Made by a program: the position numbers and the translations under genes. A DNA stretch of 64,000 nt from Pseudomonas lalkuanensis. GTDB taxonomy: Bacteria; Pseudomonadota; Gammaproteobacteria; Pseudomonadales; Pseudomonadaceae. Under the pieces are notes generated by a model. That model did not search any database and had not been told where the DNA came from. It worked only from the letters and a program-made list of their open reading frames with translations. The stretch is from the NCBI RefSeq assembly GCF_008807375.1, contig NZ_CP043311.1:4568001-4632000 (forward strand), in the 5' to 3' direction. Shown piece after piece: positions 41,832-51,198 of the stretch; the stretch's first letter is position 1; each line of letters starts with the position of its first letter.

Positions 41832-43310
41832 TCACCCCTCGAACTGCTCATCCAGCAGCGGCAACCCCGCTGCCCTTTCCAGCAGGTCGTTCGGCAGGCT
41901 CTTGCTGGCGCGGGCGCCAAGCAGCTTGAGGTTTTCCACCCGGCCGATGAGGTTGCCACGGCCTTCCACCAGCTTGTTGCGGGCGTTGGCGTAGGCCTTG
42001 TCCAGCTGTTGCAGGCGGCTGCCCATCTCGTCCAGGTCCTGGACGAAGGCGACGAACTTGTCGTACAGCGCCCCGGCTCGCTCGGCGATCTCGCGGGCGT
42101 TCTGGCTCTGCCGCTCCTGGCGCCAGAGGCTGTCGATCACCCGCAGGGTGGCCAGCAAAGTGGTCGGACTGACGATCACGATGTGCTGCTCGAAGGCTTC
42201 CTGGAACAGCCCCGGATCGGCCTGCAGGGCGGCGGCGAAGGCGGCCTCGATGGGCACGAACAGCAGCACGAAGTCCAGGCTGTGCAGTCCATCCAGACGC
42301 TGGTAGTCCTTTACCGACAGACCCTTGAGGTGGCTGCGCAAGGACAGCACGTGCTGCTTCAGGGCCTGGTTACGGGCAGCTTCGTCGTCGGCGGCGATCA
42401 GCGCCTGGTAGGCGGTGAGGCTGACCTTGGCGTCCACCACCACCTGCTTGTCGCCCGGCAGCTGGATCAGTACGTCAGGCTGGAAACGCTCGCCCTCGGC
42501 ACTCTTCAGGCTGACCTGGGTCTGGTATTCGCGGCCCTTCTCCAGGCCGGCATGCTCCAGCACCCGCTCCAGCACCAGCTCGCCCCAGTTGCCCTGGGTC
42601 TTCTGGCCTTTCAGGGCGCGGGTCAGGTTGGTGGCTTCGTCGCCCAGGCGCTGGTTGAGCTGTTGCAGGCGCTCCAGCTCCTTGCCCAGGGAGAAGCGCT
42701 CGCGGGCTTCCTGCTGATAGCTCTCTTCCACCCGCTTCTCGAAGGCCTGGATGCGTTCCTTGAGCGGATCGAGCAACTGGCCAAGGCGCTGCTGGCTGGT
42801 TTCGGCGAAGCGCTGCTCGCGCTCGTCGAAGATTTTCCCGGCCAGTTCGGCGAACTGCGCCCGCAGATCGTCACGAGCCGCCTGCAGGTCGGTCATGCGC
42901 TGCTCGTGGGACTCGCGCTGCTCCCGCAGCTCGGCTTCCAGGCTGGCACGGTCGGCATCCAGGCGGCGCAGCTCGGCGTCCTTGCGCTCGCGCTCCTGGT
43001 TCCAGGCCAGCAAGGCTTCCCGGGCGCTTTGGCGCTCTACGCCGAGCAGCTCGGCCTCGCGGCGCAGGGCTGCCAGTTCGGCCTGCTGGGCGGCATTGAG
43101 ATGGTTGAGCTCGCGATTTTCCTCGCGGCTGTCGTCCAGTTGGACGGCGAGCCCGTCCTGGGCCAGTTGGGCATTGGCCAGGCGCTCTTCGAGCAGGGTC
43201 TGTTCGGTTTGCAAGGCGGTGAGCTTGCGCTGCTGCTGCCAGGCCAGGCCCAGGAGGGGGACGGCGGCGGCGAGCAGGCCGATCAACAGGTTGGGGATAT
43301 CTAGGGGCAT
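41832..43310 (-). CDS. rmuC: DNA recombination protein RmuC
   Basis: 492 aa; start MPLDIPNLLIGLL. One N-terminal transmembrane segment (residues 7-23), a long coiled coil (about 25-200, rich in Q/E/R), then the RmuC nuclease-like domain with GNWGELVLERVLEHAGL, DAKVSLTAYQ and FVPIEAAFAAAL. RmuC limits inversion at short inverted repeats in E. coli; it is a putative membrane-anchored nuclease. Second gene after the Sel1 protein (52-bp gap), probably one operon. Confidence 0.93.
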   Translation of the reverse strand: MPLDIPNLLIGLLAAAVPLLGLAWQQQRKLTALQTEQTLLEERLANAQLAQDGLAVQLDDSREENRELNHLNAAQQAELAALRREAELLGVERQSAREALLAWNQERERKDAELRRLDADRASLEAELREQRESHEQRMTDLQAARDDLRAQFAELAGKIFDEREQRFAETSQQRLGQLLDPLKERIQAFEKRVEESYQQEARERFSLGKELERLQQLNQRLGDEATNLTRALKGQKTQGNWGELVLERVLEHAGLEKGREYQTQVSLKSAEGERFQPDVLIQLPGDKQVVVDAKVSLTAYQALIAADDEAARNQALKQHVLSLRSHLKGLSVKDYQRLDGLHSLDFVLLFVPIEAAFAAALQADPGLFQEAFEQHIVIVSPTTLLATLRVIDSLWRQERQSQNAREIAERAGALYDKFVAFVQDLDEMGSRLQQLDKAYANARNKLVEGRGNLIGRVENLKLLGARASKSLPNDLLERAAGLPLLDEQFEG

Positions 43311-43362
43311 GAGCGGCTCCGCGCTGGAATGCCGGGAGTATACCCAGCGGCGCGCGGCGCGA

Positions 43363-43773
43363 TCAGGAATGCTGAGGAAGGCGGCTGAGCAGGCGTTTGG
43401 CTTCGTGGGAACCCTGGGAAGCGGCCTGTTCCAGCCAGTGGCGGGCCTGCTCGGGTTCGTTGACGCGGGGCTGACTGCACAGGCGCCCCAATTCAAGCTG
43501 TGCACGGCGGTCGCCGGCGCGGGCGGCCTGGCGCAGCATGTCCAGGCCGATGCGGCGGTCGCGCTGGTTGCCGCAGTCGCGGCAGAGCATCTGCCCCAGG
43601 CGGCTTTGCGCCACGACCACGCCTTCCCGTGCCGGCTGCTTGAGCAACTTGCCAGCGATCCGCTTCACGCTCTGCGCCTGTCCCAGGCGCGGGCTGTCCA
43701 GCAGCCAGAGGGCAACGCGGGTGGGCAGGGTTTGCTGGCTGGAAACGGACTCAGCGGGGACGCGGAACTTCAT
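43363..43773 (-). CDS. Sel1-like repeat protein
   Basis: 136 aa. The second half contains two to three Sel1/TPR-like repeats (GLDMLRQAARAGDRRAQLEL, ARHWLEQAASQGSHEAKRLL), a solenoid for protein-protein contacts. A CRDC cysteine pair lies at the centre. No signal peptide. It is upstream of and co-directional with rmuC. Partner unknown. Confidence 0.75.
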   Translation of the reverse strand: MKFRVPAESVSSQQTLPTRVALWLLDSPRLGQAQSVKRIAGKLLKQPAREGVVVAQSRLGQMLCRDCGNQRDRRIGLDMLRQAARAGDRRAQLELGRLCSQPRVNEPEQARHWLEQAASQGSHEAKRLLSRLPQHS

Positions 43774-44349
43774 GAAAAAGGGCAGGTGGCCGGAAAGGCG
43801 CGCAACTCTACTCCTTTTTCGTGGCAGGTAAAGTCTTGCAATTGCCGCAGGTGGCGTTCTAGAGCAAGTGCTCAGGACAAATCCACAGAACCTGTGGATA
43901 ACTCTGTTGAGAAGATGCTCGAAACGTCACCGAGTGCTCATGGCTCGTGGCCTCCGCTCAAACTGATGATTTTTTCACCAATTATAAAAATCCTTATTTT
44001 TCATGTAGTTACGAAATCATCGCTGAGAATCAAGCGCTTACGGGGTATTTCACCAGCGCTTTGCGAGGCTGCATCGCAACTGTGCACAACTTGAAACTGT
44101 CAAGCCCCTACGCGCCCCGTTGCGGGGCATTTTGCTCTGAAAAGCGCCTGGAACCTGTGTTGCACGTGCGTTCCAGACGGCGACGAATGGCATGAAAAAC
44201 GCGCTCCGGGCACTCTCCGGAAGCTGGTACTAACGTCCTTCTGCGCCAACACTGTGCACAAGTTCGTCCTCCTCTTGTACGAACCCGTTTTCCTCCCGCA
44301 CGGGAAGGCTTTTAGAATGCCGGATCCGGCCCTTCGACCCCTTCTGCCC
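43774..44349. other. Long AT-enriched intergenic region, possible small RNA locus
   Basis: 576 bp without a convincing ORF. It holds a DnaA-box-like TGTGGATAA (43893-43901), an unusually AT-rich stretch (about 43960-44020), a terminator (44114-44134) with no protein gene upstream on that strand, and two copies of the palindromic CTGTGCACAA (44080-44089, 44252-44261). The orphan terminator suggests a + strand small RNA from roughly 43.9 kb, which is inference. Confidence 0.4.
44114..44134 (+). terminator. Orphan intrinsic terminator
   Basis: GCCCCG-TTG-CGGGGC followed by ATTTTGC. No coding gene ends nearby on the + strand; see the surrounding region. Confidence 0.6.
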
Positions 44350-44832
44350 ATGGACAAAGCCCGCATCCATCGCCTGATCCTCGACAAGCTCGCCGCCGAC
44401 CTGCAATTGCTGCAACGCGCTGCGCAGACCGCCTATGAGGCGGCTACCCACGAGGAGAACATCGCCGAGAACAAGTACGACACCCTCGGCCTGGAAGCCT
44501 CCTACCTGGCCACCGGCCAGGCGCGCCGTGCCGCGGAGATCAGGCAGGCACTGGGGCTGTTCGAGAGCCTCAACCTGCGCCCCTTCGACCCGGCGCGCGG
44601 TATTCAGCTCAGCGCGCTGGTGCTCCTGGCAGCCGAGGATGGCAGTGAACAGCGGTTGTTCCTCGGCCCCGAGGCCGCCGGCCTGAAAGTGGTCGAGGAA
44701 GGCGAGGAAATCACCGTGATCAGCCCGCGCTCACCCCTGGGCCAGGCGCTGCTGGGCAAGGCCGCAGGCGCCGAGGTGACCTTGACCATCGGCAACGGCC
44801 AGCAGACCTTCGAGGTGCTGGAGGTACACTGA
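44350..44832 (+). CDS. GreA/GreB-family transcription factor-like protein
   Basis: 160 aa from MDKARIHRL; an in-frame ATG at 44317 has a better RBS (GGAAGG) and would add 11 residues. The N-terminal coiled coil (DKLAADLQLLQRAAQTAYEA, THEENIAENKYDTLGLEASY) and C-terminal FKBP-like domain (EITVISPRSPLGQALLGKAA, GAEVTLTIGNGQQTFEVLEV) follow the Gre plan. The SPLG motif is the Gre hallmark. The acidic EENIAENKYD region replaces the canonical GreA coiled-coil tip, so activity on backtracked RNA polymerase is uncertain. Followed after 31 bp by a membrane protein gene. Confidence 0.8.
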   Translation: MDKARIHRLILDKLAADLQLLQRAAQTAYEAATHEENIAENKYDTLGLEASYLATGQARRAAEIRQALGLFESLNLRPFDPARGIQLSALVLLAAEDGSEQRLFLGPEAAGLKVVEEGEEITVISPRSPLGQALLGKAAGAEVTLTIGNGQQTFEVLEVH

Positions 44833-44863
44833 ATACCTGCCGCCACACCGTTCTGGAGGCTCC

Positions 44864-45268
44864 ATGGCTCGCCCACGTCGCATCCTGCGCATCAGTTTCA
44901 ATCCTCTGGTCCTGACCCTCAGCGTCGCCCTGGGGGTCTGGCTCGGTTTCATCGCCATCGGCCTGACCGGCTACTTCGGTTACCAGCTCTACGCAGGCGG
45001 CAACAAGGCACCGGTGGCGGAGGTCTTCATCCCGCCCCCTGCTCCACCGCAAGCGGAACCGGCGCCCGCGCCGCCGAGCACAGGCGAAGAGCGCCTGCAG
45101 AAGTACGAGGAAAACTACAACGCCGCCCAGCGCGCGGACAACGAGCGCCAGGAGCGGCTGGAGGAACAGCGCCGGCTGAGCGATACCAAGTGCCAGTTCT
45201 GGACCGAGCAATACCGTAACGCGCCGACCGAGAAGGCCAAGCGCAACATGGCACAGGAGTGTGGTTAG
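44864..45268 (+). CDS. Hypothetical single-pass membrane protein
   Basis: 134 aa; ATG after CTGGAGGCTCC. One transmembrane helix at about residues 15-42 (LTLSVALGVWLGFIAIGLTG), a Pro-rich linker (PPPAPPQAEPAPAPPS), then a charged helix (ERLQKYEENYNAAQRADNER) and two cysteines (KCQFW, ECG). The C-terminal domain is probably periplasmic. No known family; likely co-transcribed with the Gre-like gene. Confidence 0.75.
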   Translation: MARPRRILRISFNPLVLTLSVALGVWLGFIAIGLTGYFGYQLYAGGNKAPVAEVFIPPPAPPQAEPAPAPPSTGEERLQKYEENYNAAQRADNERQERLEEQRRLSDTKCQFWTEQYRNAPTEKAKRNMAQECG

Positions 45269-45394
45269 CAGGCGCACCTCGTCTGATTCCAGTGTGCCAG
45301 CCGACCAAAGGCAGCCGGCTTCAATTGGCCGTCACACTGGCCCGGCTAGACTCATGTCGTGCGCCCTCCACTTCGGCGCCAGAGGCGGTTCGCA

Positions 45395-45580
45395 ATGGGT
45401 CCCGAAATTTTCATAGCCCTGATGATCATGGGCTGGCTGCTGGCAGCGGTCGCGTTGCTGTGGGCCATGCTCAGGATCTCCCACCATCACCACCACCATC
45501 ACGGCCGGTCTTCGCCCCCCCACTCTTCCCGCTCGTTCCGACGGCACAAGGCGAAGAACGCACCGGTTGTCCCGCACTGA
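45395..45580 (+). CDS. Small membrane protein with seven-histidine tract
   Basis: 61 aa; ATG after AGAGGCGG. A hydrophobic helix (FIALMIMGWLLAAVALLWAM) is followed at once by ISHHHHHHHGRSS and a basic Ser/Arg/His tail. The His tract could bind Ni, Zn or Cu at the membrane surface; this is inference. No family recognised. Probably a real gene given RBS, codon use and length of the hydrophobic run, but short. Confidence 0.55.
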   Translation: MGPEIFIALMIMGWLLAAVALLWAMLRISHHHHHHHGRSSPPHSSRSFRRHKAKNAPVVPH

Positions 45581-45586
45581 ACTCCT

Positions 45587-45760
45587 TGTAGAGCTGGGGG
45601 GCGCGACGCGCCCCTTGGCGAATGAATTCGTCCCTACAAGATTCGCCAATGCGCAGGCATTTTCGGTGAAACAGGTCTCGTCGTAAGCAGGCTGGAGCTT
45701 CCGGTTCTCACCTGTCCCTGTGGGAGCGATTTCAATCGCGAATGAATTCGCTCCCACGGG
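45587..45760. repeat. REP-like elements downstream of the His-rich gene
   Basis: TTGTAGAGC...GGCGAATGAATTCGTCCCTA CAAG at 45587-45640, and a complete palindrome TGTGGGAGCGATTTCAATCG to CGAATGAATTCGCTCCCACG at 45719-45760. A short piece GTAGGGTGGGTTGAGCCTGC follows at about 45814. No gene in the 296-bp gap before dnaE2. Confidence 0.75.
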
Positions 45761-45876
45761 GGTTGATGTTCGATCGAAGAGTCCGCAAACGCCGTCCAGT
45801 ACGCGCGCAATCCGTAGGGTGGGTTGAGCCTGCGATACCCATCTTTCGCTGCCAATGGGTGGCGATCTTCTTCGAT

Positions 45877-48800
45877 CTAGTGGAAATCCCGACTTCTCAC
45901 GTCCAGCCCCGACAGCAGCGGCGTCAGGTCGTGCAGGCGGCGGGCGATGAGGTGGCGAACGCCATCCACCGACTCCAGGCGACCGTCCACCTGCAATAGC
46001 CGGGAGCCCACCAGTACCCGGCGCTGGCGTTCGGCCAGGTCGTGCCAGACCACCACATTGACCATGCCGTGTTCGTCTTCCAGGGTGACGAAGATCACCC
46101 CGCTGGCGGTCTGCGGGCGCTGGCGCCCGACCACCAGGCCGGCGACGCTGAGGTTCCGTCCGTGATCCACCGCCAGCAGCTCCCGCGAGCTGCGGCAGCG
46201 CCGCTTGCGCAAGGCCGCGCGCAGCAGGGAAACGGGGTGCGGCCCGAGGGTGGTGCCCAGGGTGGCGTAGTCGGTGAGCATGTCTTCGCCCACGCTGGGC
46301 AGCGGCAGGGCCACCTGCATTTCTTCCTGCTCCGGCAGGCCGGCGAAGAGCGGTGCCTGCACCTCCACCCCGGCGACCGCCCAGCGTGCCCGGTGACGGT
46401 GCCCGGCCAGGCCGCGCAGGGCGCCGGAGTCGGCCAATAGTTCGCGGGCGCGGGCGTCCAGATGGGCACGCTGGACCAGGTCACCGACACTGCTGAAGGG
46501 GGCGGCCTGCCGCAGGGTCTCCATGCGCCTGGCATCGTCCTCGCGAAACCCCCGCACCATCCGCAGCCCCAGGCGAATGGCCGGTTCGCCCTCCTCGCCC
46601 GCCGGCTCCAGGGAGCAATCCCAGTCGGAATGACGCACATCCACCGGACGCACCACGATCCTGTGGCGGCGGGCATCCTGCAGCACCTGGTCGGGGCTGT
46701 AGAAGCCCATCGGCCAGCTGTTGATCAGGGCGCAGGCATAGGCGGCCGGCTCGTGGCATTTCAGCCAGCAGCTGGCATAGGTGAGCAGGGCGAAACTGGC
46801 GGCATGGGATTCGGGGAAACCGTAGCTGCCGAAGCCCTTGATCTGCTCGAAGATCCGCTCGATGAAGTCCGGCTCGTAGCCCTTGGCGAGCATCCGCGAC
46901 GTCAGCCGCTGACGGTGGTGCTCCAGGCCGCCATGACGCTTCCAGGCAGCCATGTTGCGGCGCAGTTCGTCCGCCTCGCCGGGCGTGTAGTCGGCGGCGA
47001 CTATGGCCAGCTGCATCACCTGTTCCTGGAACAGCGGCACACCCAGGGTGCGCTCGAACACCGGGATCAGCTCGTCCTTGGGATAGGTCACCTCTTCCTT
47101 TCCCTTACGCCGACGCAGGTAGGGATGGACCATGTTCCCCTGGATCGGCCCCGGACGGACGATGGCGACCTGGATCACCAGGTCGTAGAACTCCCTGGGT
47201 TTCAGTCGCGGCAGCATGGACATCTGCGCCCGCGACTCGATCTGGAATACGCCGATGGTGTCGGCGCGACCGATCATGTCGTAGGTGGCCTCGTCCTCCT
47301 TGGGCAGGGTGGCGATGGTCCACCGGATGCCGCGATAGCGCTCGATCAGGGCGAAGCAGCGGCGTAGCGCGCTGAGCATGCCCAGCGCCAGCACGTCCAC
47401 TTTCAGCAGCCCCACCAGGTCGAGGTCGTCCTTGTCCCACTGGATGACGGTGCGCTCGGCCATGGTGGCGTTTTCCACCGGCACCAGGCTGTCCAGCGGC
47501 GCTTCGGAAATCACGAAGCCGCCGGGGTGCTGGGACAGGTGGCGGGGAAAGCCGATCAGCTCGTTGGTCAGCGTCACGACCCGGCGCAGCACCGGGCTTT
47601 CCGGGTCGAAACCCACTTCCCGCAGACGCTCCGCCGAAGGCCCCTTGTCGCTCCAGCCGCCGCAGCAATCGGCCAGGGCATTGACCTGGTCCGGCGGCAA
47701 GCCGAGCGCCTTGGCCACATCGCGTACCGCGCCAGCGCCGTGGTAGGTGTTGACCACCGCCGTGAGCGCCGCCCGGCCCCGCCCGTAGCGGCGGAACAGG
47801 TACTGGATGACCTCCTCGCGGCGCTCGTGCTCGAAGTCGACGTCGATATCCGGCGGCTCGTTGCGCTCCTTCGACATGAAGCGCTCGAACAGGAGTTCGG
47901 TGAAGACACAGGGATCCAGCTCGGTGATCCCCAGGGCGAAGCACACCACCGAGTTGGCCGCCGAGCCGCGTCCCTGGCAGAGGATGTCCTGGCGGCGGGC
48001 GAATTCGACTATGTCGTGCACCGTGAGGAAGTAGCTCTCGTAGCCCAGTTCGGTGATCAGCGCGAGTTCCTTTTCCACCAGCGCCCGCGCCTTGGCCGGC
48101 ACGCCGTCGGGCCAGCGTCGCAGCAATCCCTTCTCGGTGGCGGCACGCAGCCAGGTGCTGGGACTATGCCCTTCCGGCACCAGCTCGCGGGGGTACTGGT
48201 AATCCAGCTGGCTCAGGCTGAACTCGCAGCGACGGGCGATGCACAGCGATTCGGCCAACAGCTGCGCCGGGTAGAGGCCAGCCAGCACCTCACGACGGCG
48301 CAGGTGGCGCTCGCCATTGGGGAACAGCCGCAGCCCGGCCTCGGCCACCGTGCAGTGATGGCGCACGGCGGTCATGCAGTCCTGCAGGGCGCGGCGGCCA
48401 CGGGCATGCATGTGCACATCGCCAGTCGCCACGGGCGGGATGCCGACGCGCTCGGCCAGGGCCAGCAGGCGCTCCAGGCGGCCGGCATCGTCCGGCCCCT
48501 GGTGCAGTTCCACCGCCAGCCACAGGCGTTCGGAGAAGCACTGGCGCAGCCAGGGGCCTTCGCGGTCGTCGTCTTCCCGGTCCGGCACCCAGAGGGCCAG
48601 CAGGCCATCCGTGGGCTCGGCCAGGTCGTCGCGCAACAGGCGGTACTCGCCCTTCTTCGCCCGTCGCCGGGCCTGGGTGATGAGCCGGCAAAGGCGCTGG
48701 TAGCCGGCCAGGTTCTCCACCAGCAGCACCAGCTTCGGACCGCCCTCGACCCGCACTTCGCTGCCGATCACCAGGGGCAACCCGCTCTTCTTCGAGGCCT

Positions 48801-48957
48801 GCCAGGCGCGGACGATGCCGGCCAGGGTGCATTCGTCGGTGATCGCCAGGGCTTCGTAGCCATGATCCTTCGCGCGCATGAACAGCTCCTCGGCACTGGA
48901 GGCGCCGCGCTGGAAGCTGAAGTTGGACAAGCAGTGCAGCTCGGCGTAGGCGTTCAT
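45877..48957 (-). CDS. dnaE2: Error-prone DNA polymerase DnaE2 (ImuC)
   Basis: 1026 aa. PHP domain at the N-terminus ([20 protein letters not shown]), polymerase palm with [15 protein letters not shown] carrying catalytic Asp residues, GRGSAANS, and a C-terminal HhH/OB-fold ([20 protein letters not shown]). Shorter than replicative DnaE (about 1170 aa), as usual for DnaE2. It is the catalytic subunit of the SOS mutasome that copies past lesions. Its ATG overlaps the imuB stop (ATGA). Last gene of the imuA-imuB-dnaE2 operon under the LexA box at 51095. Confidence 0.96.
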   Translation of the reverse strand: MNAYAELHCLSNFSFQRGASSAEELFMRAKDHGYEALAITDECTLAGIVRAWQASKKSGLPLVIGSEVRVEGGPKLVLLVENLAGYQRLCRLITQARRRAKKGEYRLLRDDLAEPTDGLLALWVPDREDDDREGPWLRQCFSERLWLAVELHQGPDDAGRLERLLALAERVGIPPVATGDVHMHARGRRALQDCMTAVRHHCTVAEAGLRLFPNGERHLRRREVLAGLYPAQLLAESLCIARRCEFSLSQLDYQYPRELVPEGHSPSTWLRAATEKGLLRRWPDGVPAKARALVEKELALITELGYESYFLTVHDIVEFARRQDILCQGRGSAANSVVCFALGITELDPCVFTELLFERFMSKERNEPPDIDVDFEHERREEVIQYLFRRYGRGRAALTAVVNTYHGAGAVRDVAKALGLPPDQVNALADCCGGWSDKGPSAERLREVGFDPESPVLRRVVTLTNELIGFPRHLSQHPGGFVISEAPLDSLVPVENATMAERTVIQWDKDDLDLVGLLKVDVLALGMLSALRRCFALIERYRGIRWTIATLPKEDEATYDMIGRADTIGVFQIESRAQMSMLPRLKPREFYDLVIQVAIVRPGPIQGNMVHPYLRRRKGKEEVTYPKDELIPVFERTLGVPLFQEQVMQLAIVAADYTPGEADELRRNMAAWKRHGGLEHHRQRLTSRMLAKGYEPDFIERIFEQIKGFGSYGFPESHAASFALLTYASCWLKCHEPAAYACALINSWPMGFYSPDQVLQDARRHRIVVRPVDVRHSDWDCSLEPAGEEGEPAIRLGLRMVRGFREDDARRMETLRQAAPFSSVGDLVQRAHLDARARELLADSGALRGLAGHRHRARWAVAGVEVQAPLFAGLPEQEEMQVALPLPSVGEDMLTDYATLGTTLGPHPVSLLRAALRKRRCRSSRELLAVDHGRNLSVAGLVVGRQRPQTASGVIFVTLEDEHGMVNVVVWHDLAERQRRVLVGSRLLQVDGRLESVDGVRHLIARRLHDLTPLLSGLDVRSRDFH

Positions 48958-50369
48958 GCGAACCAGCCGTGCAACAGCAGCGGCCCCTCCCCGTTCACTG
49001 TGCGGAAGGCCCAGCCACGCTGGCCAGCGCGGGTTTCCACCAGGTAGTAGTCGCGACGCACGTCGCCGCCATCCCACCAGCCGGACTCGATGCGTTCGGG
49101 GCCGGCGAGGATGCGGACGGACGAGTCCCGCAGGGGCACCGGTTCACGCAACAACCAGCCGGGGCGGGGCGGACCAGGCAGGAGCGGTGCCTGCGGGCCC
49201 TGTGCATCCAGTTGCCAGGCGCATTCGGGACGGTGATCGGCACGGGCAGCCAGGCCGTGCACCGCGTCGTCTCCCAAACGTGCCCGCAGGCGTTCGCGCA
49301 ATTGCTCCCAGGGCAGGGATTGCTGCGGGCGCTCGTCGAACAGCTCGCGCCGCTCCGGGACGAAGGCCGGCAGGTCCCGCGCCTGCAGGCGGAAGGCACG
49401 CACCGGGGCCGGCACCTGCAACTGCTCCAGGCGCCCACGGGCCAGTTCGAAGAGCATGGCCGCCTCGCGCTCGGCGCTGAGCAGCCCCACCGGCACCCGG
49501 GTTTCCGGCAGATCGCGGTGTTCCAGATGGAGGGTGAAGCGCTGCACGCCGCTGTCACGGCAGGCGAGGAACGCGGCCAGGTCAGCGGTGAGACGGCGCA
49601 GGGGGAACAGCAGCGCCTGGTGGGATTCCACCTCGAAGTTCAGCTCGATGCGCAGGTCGAACTCATCCGGCGGCCGATAACACTCCAGCGCCAGGGGACG
49701 GTCGCCCAGCAAGGTATCGAGGTGCTGCAGCACTTCGGCGGGAAAGCGCCTGGCCACCGTCTCGCGGGGCAGCTGCAGCACCTGTTCCAGGTGGCGCAGG
49801 CCCATGCGGGCGAAGGCGGTGGCGGCCTCCCGGGCCAGGCCGGCGCGATCCACCGGCATGCGCCCGAGGGCTTCACGCAGTTCACCCTGATTCGCCACCG
49901 CCAGGCCGTCGTAGGCGTTGGCCAGCACCCGCGCCGCCGCCGGGTTGGGCGCAACGACGATGCGATGACGAAAGCCCAGGGCTGCCAGTTCCCGCCGTAA
50001 CCTGGCCTCGAAGCGTGGCCAGGGACCGAACAGGGCGAAGCTGGATTCCACCTCCAGCAGCAGGCAGCGCGGATAGCGCAGGCTGACCTGGGAACTGAAG
50101 CGATAGGCCCAGGCGGCCAGCAGTTGCTGCCAGTGCTCGATCCGCGCCGGGTCGTACTCCACCAGGGTGAAATCACGAGTCAGGGCGTGGGCGGCGGTCA
50201 GCGACTGGCCAGGGCGCAGCCCCAGGGCCTTGGCCGTCGGGTTGAGGGCACGCAGCACGCGGCGCTGGGGCGTGCCCGTCACCAGCGCCAGGGGCGCTTC
50301 GGGGTCGGGATGGACGCGCAGCACGCCATCCAGCGCCAACTGCGGCAGCAATATGCAGGCCCAGCGCAT
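48954..50369 (-). CDS. imuB: ImuB, Y-family polymerase-like mutasome protein
   Basis: 471 aa. Y-polymerase fold, but the N-terminal motif reads [20 protein letters not shown], without the catalytic acidic residues of DinB, as is characteristic for Imu[18 protein letters not shown] and [19 protein letters not shown] are family segments. A candidate beta-clamp-binding stretch is not obvious by eye. It bridges ImuA, DnaE2 and the clamp. Starts 7 bp after imuA and overlaps dnaE2. Confidence 0.93.
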   Translation of the reverse strand: MRWACILLPQLALDGVLRVHPDPEAPLALVTGTPQRRVLRALNPTAKALGLRPGQSLTAAHALTRDFTLVEYDPARIEHWQQLLAAWAYRFSSQVSLRYPRCLLLEVESSFALFGPWPRFEARLRRELAALGFRHRIVVAPNPAAARVLANAYDGLAVANQGELREALGRMPVDRAGLAREAATAFARMGLRHLEQVLQLPRETVARRFPAEVLQHLDTLLGDRPLALECYRPPDEFDLRIELNFEVESHQALLFPLRRLTADLAAFLACRDSGVQRFTLHLEHRDLPETRVPVGLLSAEREAAMLFELARGRLEQLQVPAPVRAFRLQARDLPAFVPERRELFDERPQQSLPWEQLRERLRARLGDDAVHGLAARADHRPECAWQLDAQGPQAPLLPGPPRPGWLLREPVPLRDSSVRILAGPERIESGWWDGGDVRRDYYLVETRAGQRGWAFRTVNGEGPLLLHGWFA

Positions 50370-50376
50370 GACGGCA

Positions 50377-50991
50377 TCACCGGGACAGGGCGATCGGCGC
50401 CGCGGGTGGCAGGCCGCCCCGGCACTTGAGCACCCGCAGCTGCGCCGGCCAGCCGTCGACGGCAATGCGCAAGGCCGCCGGCGAGGGGTTCAGGGCGGCA
50501 TCCAGCGGACGGTAGGCGAAGGCCAGGGTCTGGCCGGTTTCGGCGGCCACCTGCAGGCGACGCAGGGCACGATCATCGGCCTGTTGCGGCCAGCACAGCA
50601 CCGCTGCGCAACTGCCGGAGCGCAGGCATTGCTCGGCCGCCCAGAGGGCATCGCGGCCGCTGGCCTCCACCAGCGCCAGCCAGCGCAGGTCAACGCCGGC
50701 AGCCTGCCAGGCCTGTGGATAAGGGATATGCGGCGGCGCCACCAGCACCACACGCTCGGCGCTGGCGGTCAGCCGTGCCAGTGTGGGCCAGAGCAGACGC
50801 AACTCGCCCAGGCCCGCGGCCGGAACGAGGATTTCACTGAGCGCGGCCTCAGGCCAGCCACCGCCGGGCAGGACCCGGTCCAGGACGTCGAGGCCGGTGG
50901 GCTGCTCGCTGCCAGCCAGCAGAGCGCCGGGCTGTCCCTTCCAGACCCGCCGTTCGTTGAGCAGGGCATCGAGGGCTACGACGGCGCCCAT
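50377..50991 (-). CDS. imuA: ImuA, RecA/SulA-like mutasome protein
   Basis: 204 aa; ATG at 50991 overlaps the stop of a 27-codon leader ORF (TGATG) and lacks its own clear SD, so translation is probably coupled. A RecA-like core: TGLDVLDRVLPGGGWPEAAL replaces a canonical Walker A, and VVLVAPPHIPYPQAWQAAGV follows. ImuA interacts with RecA and ImuB in SOS mutagenesis. First main gene of the operon. No lexA2 gene precedes it, unlike in some pseudomonads. Confidence 0.92.
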   Translation of the reverse strand: MGAVVALDALLNERRVWKGQPGALLAGSEQPTGLDVLDRVLPGGGWPEAALSEILVPAAGLGELRLLWPTLARLTASAERVVLVAPPHIPYPQAWQAAGVDLRWLALVEASGRDALWAAEQCLRSGSCAAVLCWPQQADDRALRRLQVAAETGQTLAFAYRPLDAALNPSPAALRIAVDGWPAQLRVLKCRGGLPPAAPIALSR

Positions 50992-51074
50992 CAGCTCGGC
51001 CCGTTAGCGGAAGAGAAAAACGGCAGCCCCGGGGCGGGGCTGCCGAAAGGGCCAGGAACAATCATCAAGGCCAT
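50991..51074 (-). CDS. Leader ORF upstream of imuA
   Basis: 27 aa, MALMIVPGPFGSPAPGLPFF followed by SSANGPS. The ATG has AGGA 9 nt upstream and lies 20 bp downstream of the LexA box; the TGA overlaps the imuA ATG by one base. Codons about 11-20 form a strong terminator hairpin. This arrangement suggests a regulatory leader peptide rather than a functional protein. Confidence 0.55.
   Translation of the reverse strand: MALMIVPGPFGSPAPGLPFFSSANGPS
51011..51045 (-). terminator. Putative attenuator inside the imuA leader
   Basis: On the minus strand CGGCAGCCCC-GCCCC-GGGGCTGCCG (perfect 10-bp stem) is followed by TTTTTCTCTT, a textbook intrinsic terminator. It lies downstream of the LexA box and upstream of imuA, so it would stop SOS transcription unless disrupted, for example by a ribosome translating the leader. 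Confidence 0.75.
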
Positions 51075-51094
51075 CAGGGGAAATCCTACGGATA

Positions 51095-51110
51095 CTGTAT
51101 TTATATACAG
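51095..51110. promoter_or_regulatory. LexA (SOS) box of the imuA-imuB-dnaE2 operon
   Basis: CTGTATATAAATACAG on the minus strand, matching CTGT-N8-ACAG perfectly. It is 104 bp upstream of imuA and overlaps a TATAAA -10-like hexamer. Confidence 0.93.
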
Positions 51111-51140
51111 TAAATCGCAGAGACTTCCTACGGTCAATTC

Positions 51141-51198
51141 AGAAAAGACGGAAGGCCTGCGAAAGCACGAAACTCCGCAGGCCCGCCGCCCTTCCGTC
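51141..51198 (-). terminator. Intrinsic terminator of the M28 aminopeptidase gene
   Basis: On the minus strand GACGGAAGG...CCTTCCGTC with the inner arms GCCTGCG/CGCAGGC forms a two-part stem, followed by TTTTCTG. It overlaps the stop codon, so the terminator at 51011 is not needed for this gene. Confidence 0.75.

Noticed and set aside
43947-44195. An 82-codon open frame in the AT-rich intergenic region
   Set aside because: No RBS, unusual composition, and it runs straight through the terminator hairpin at 44114.
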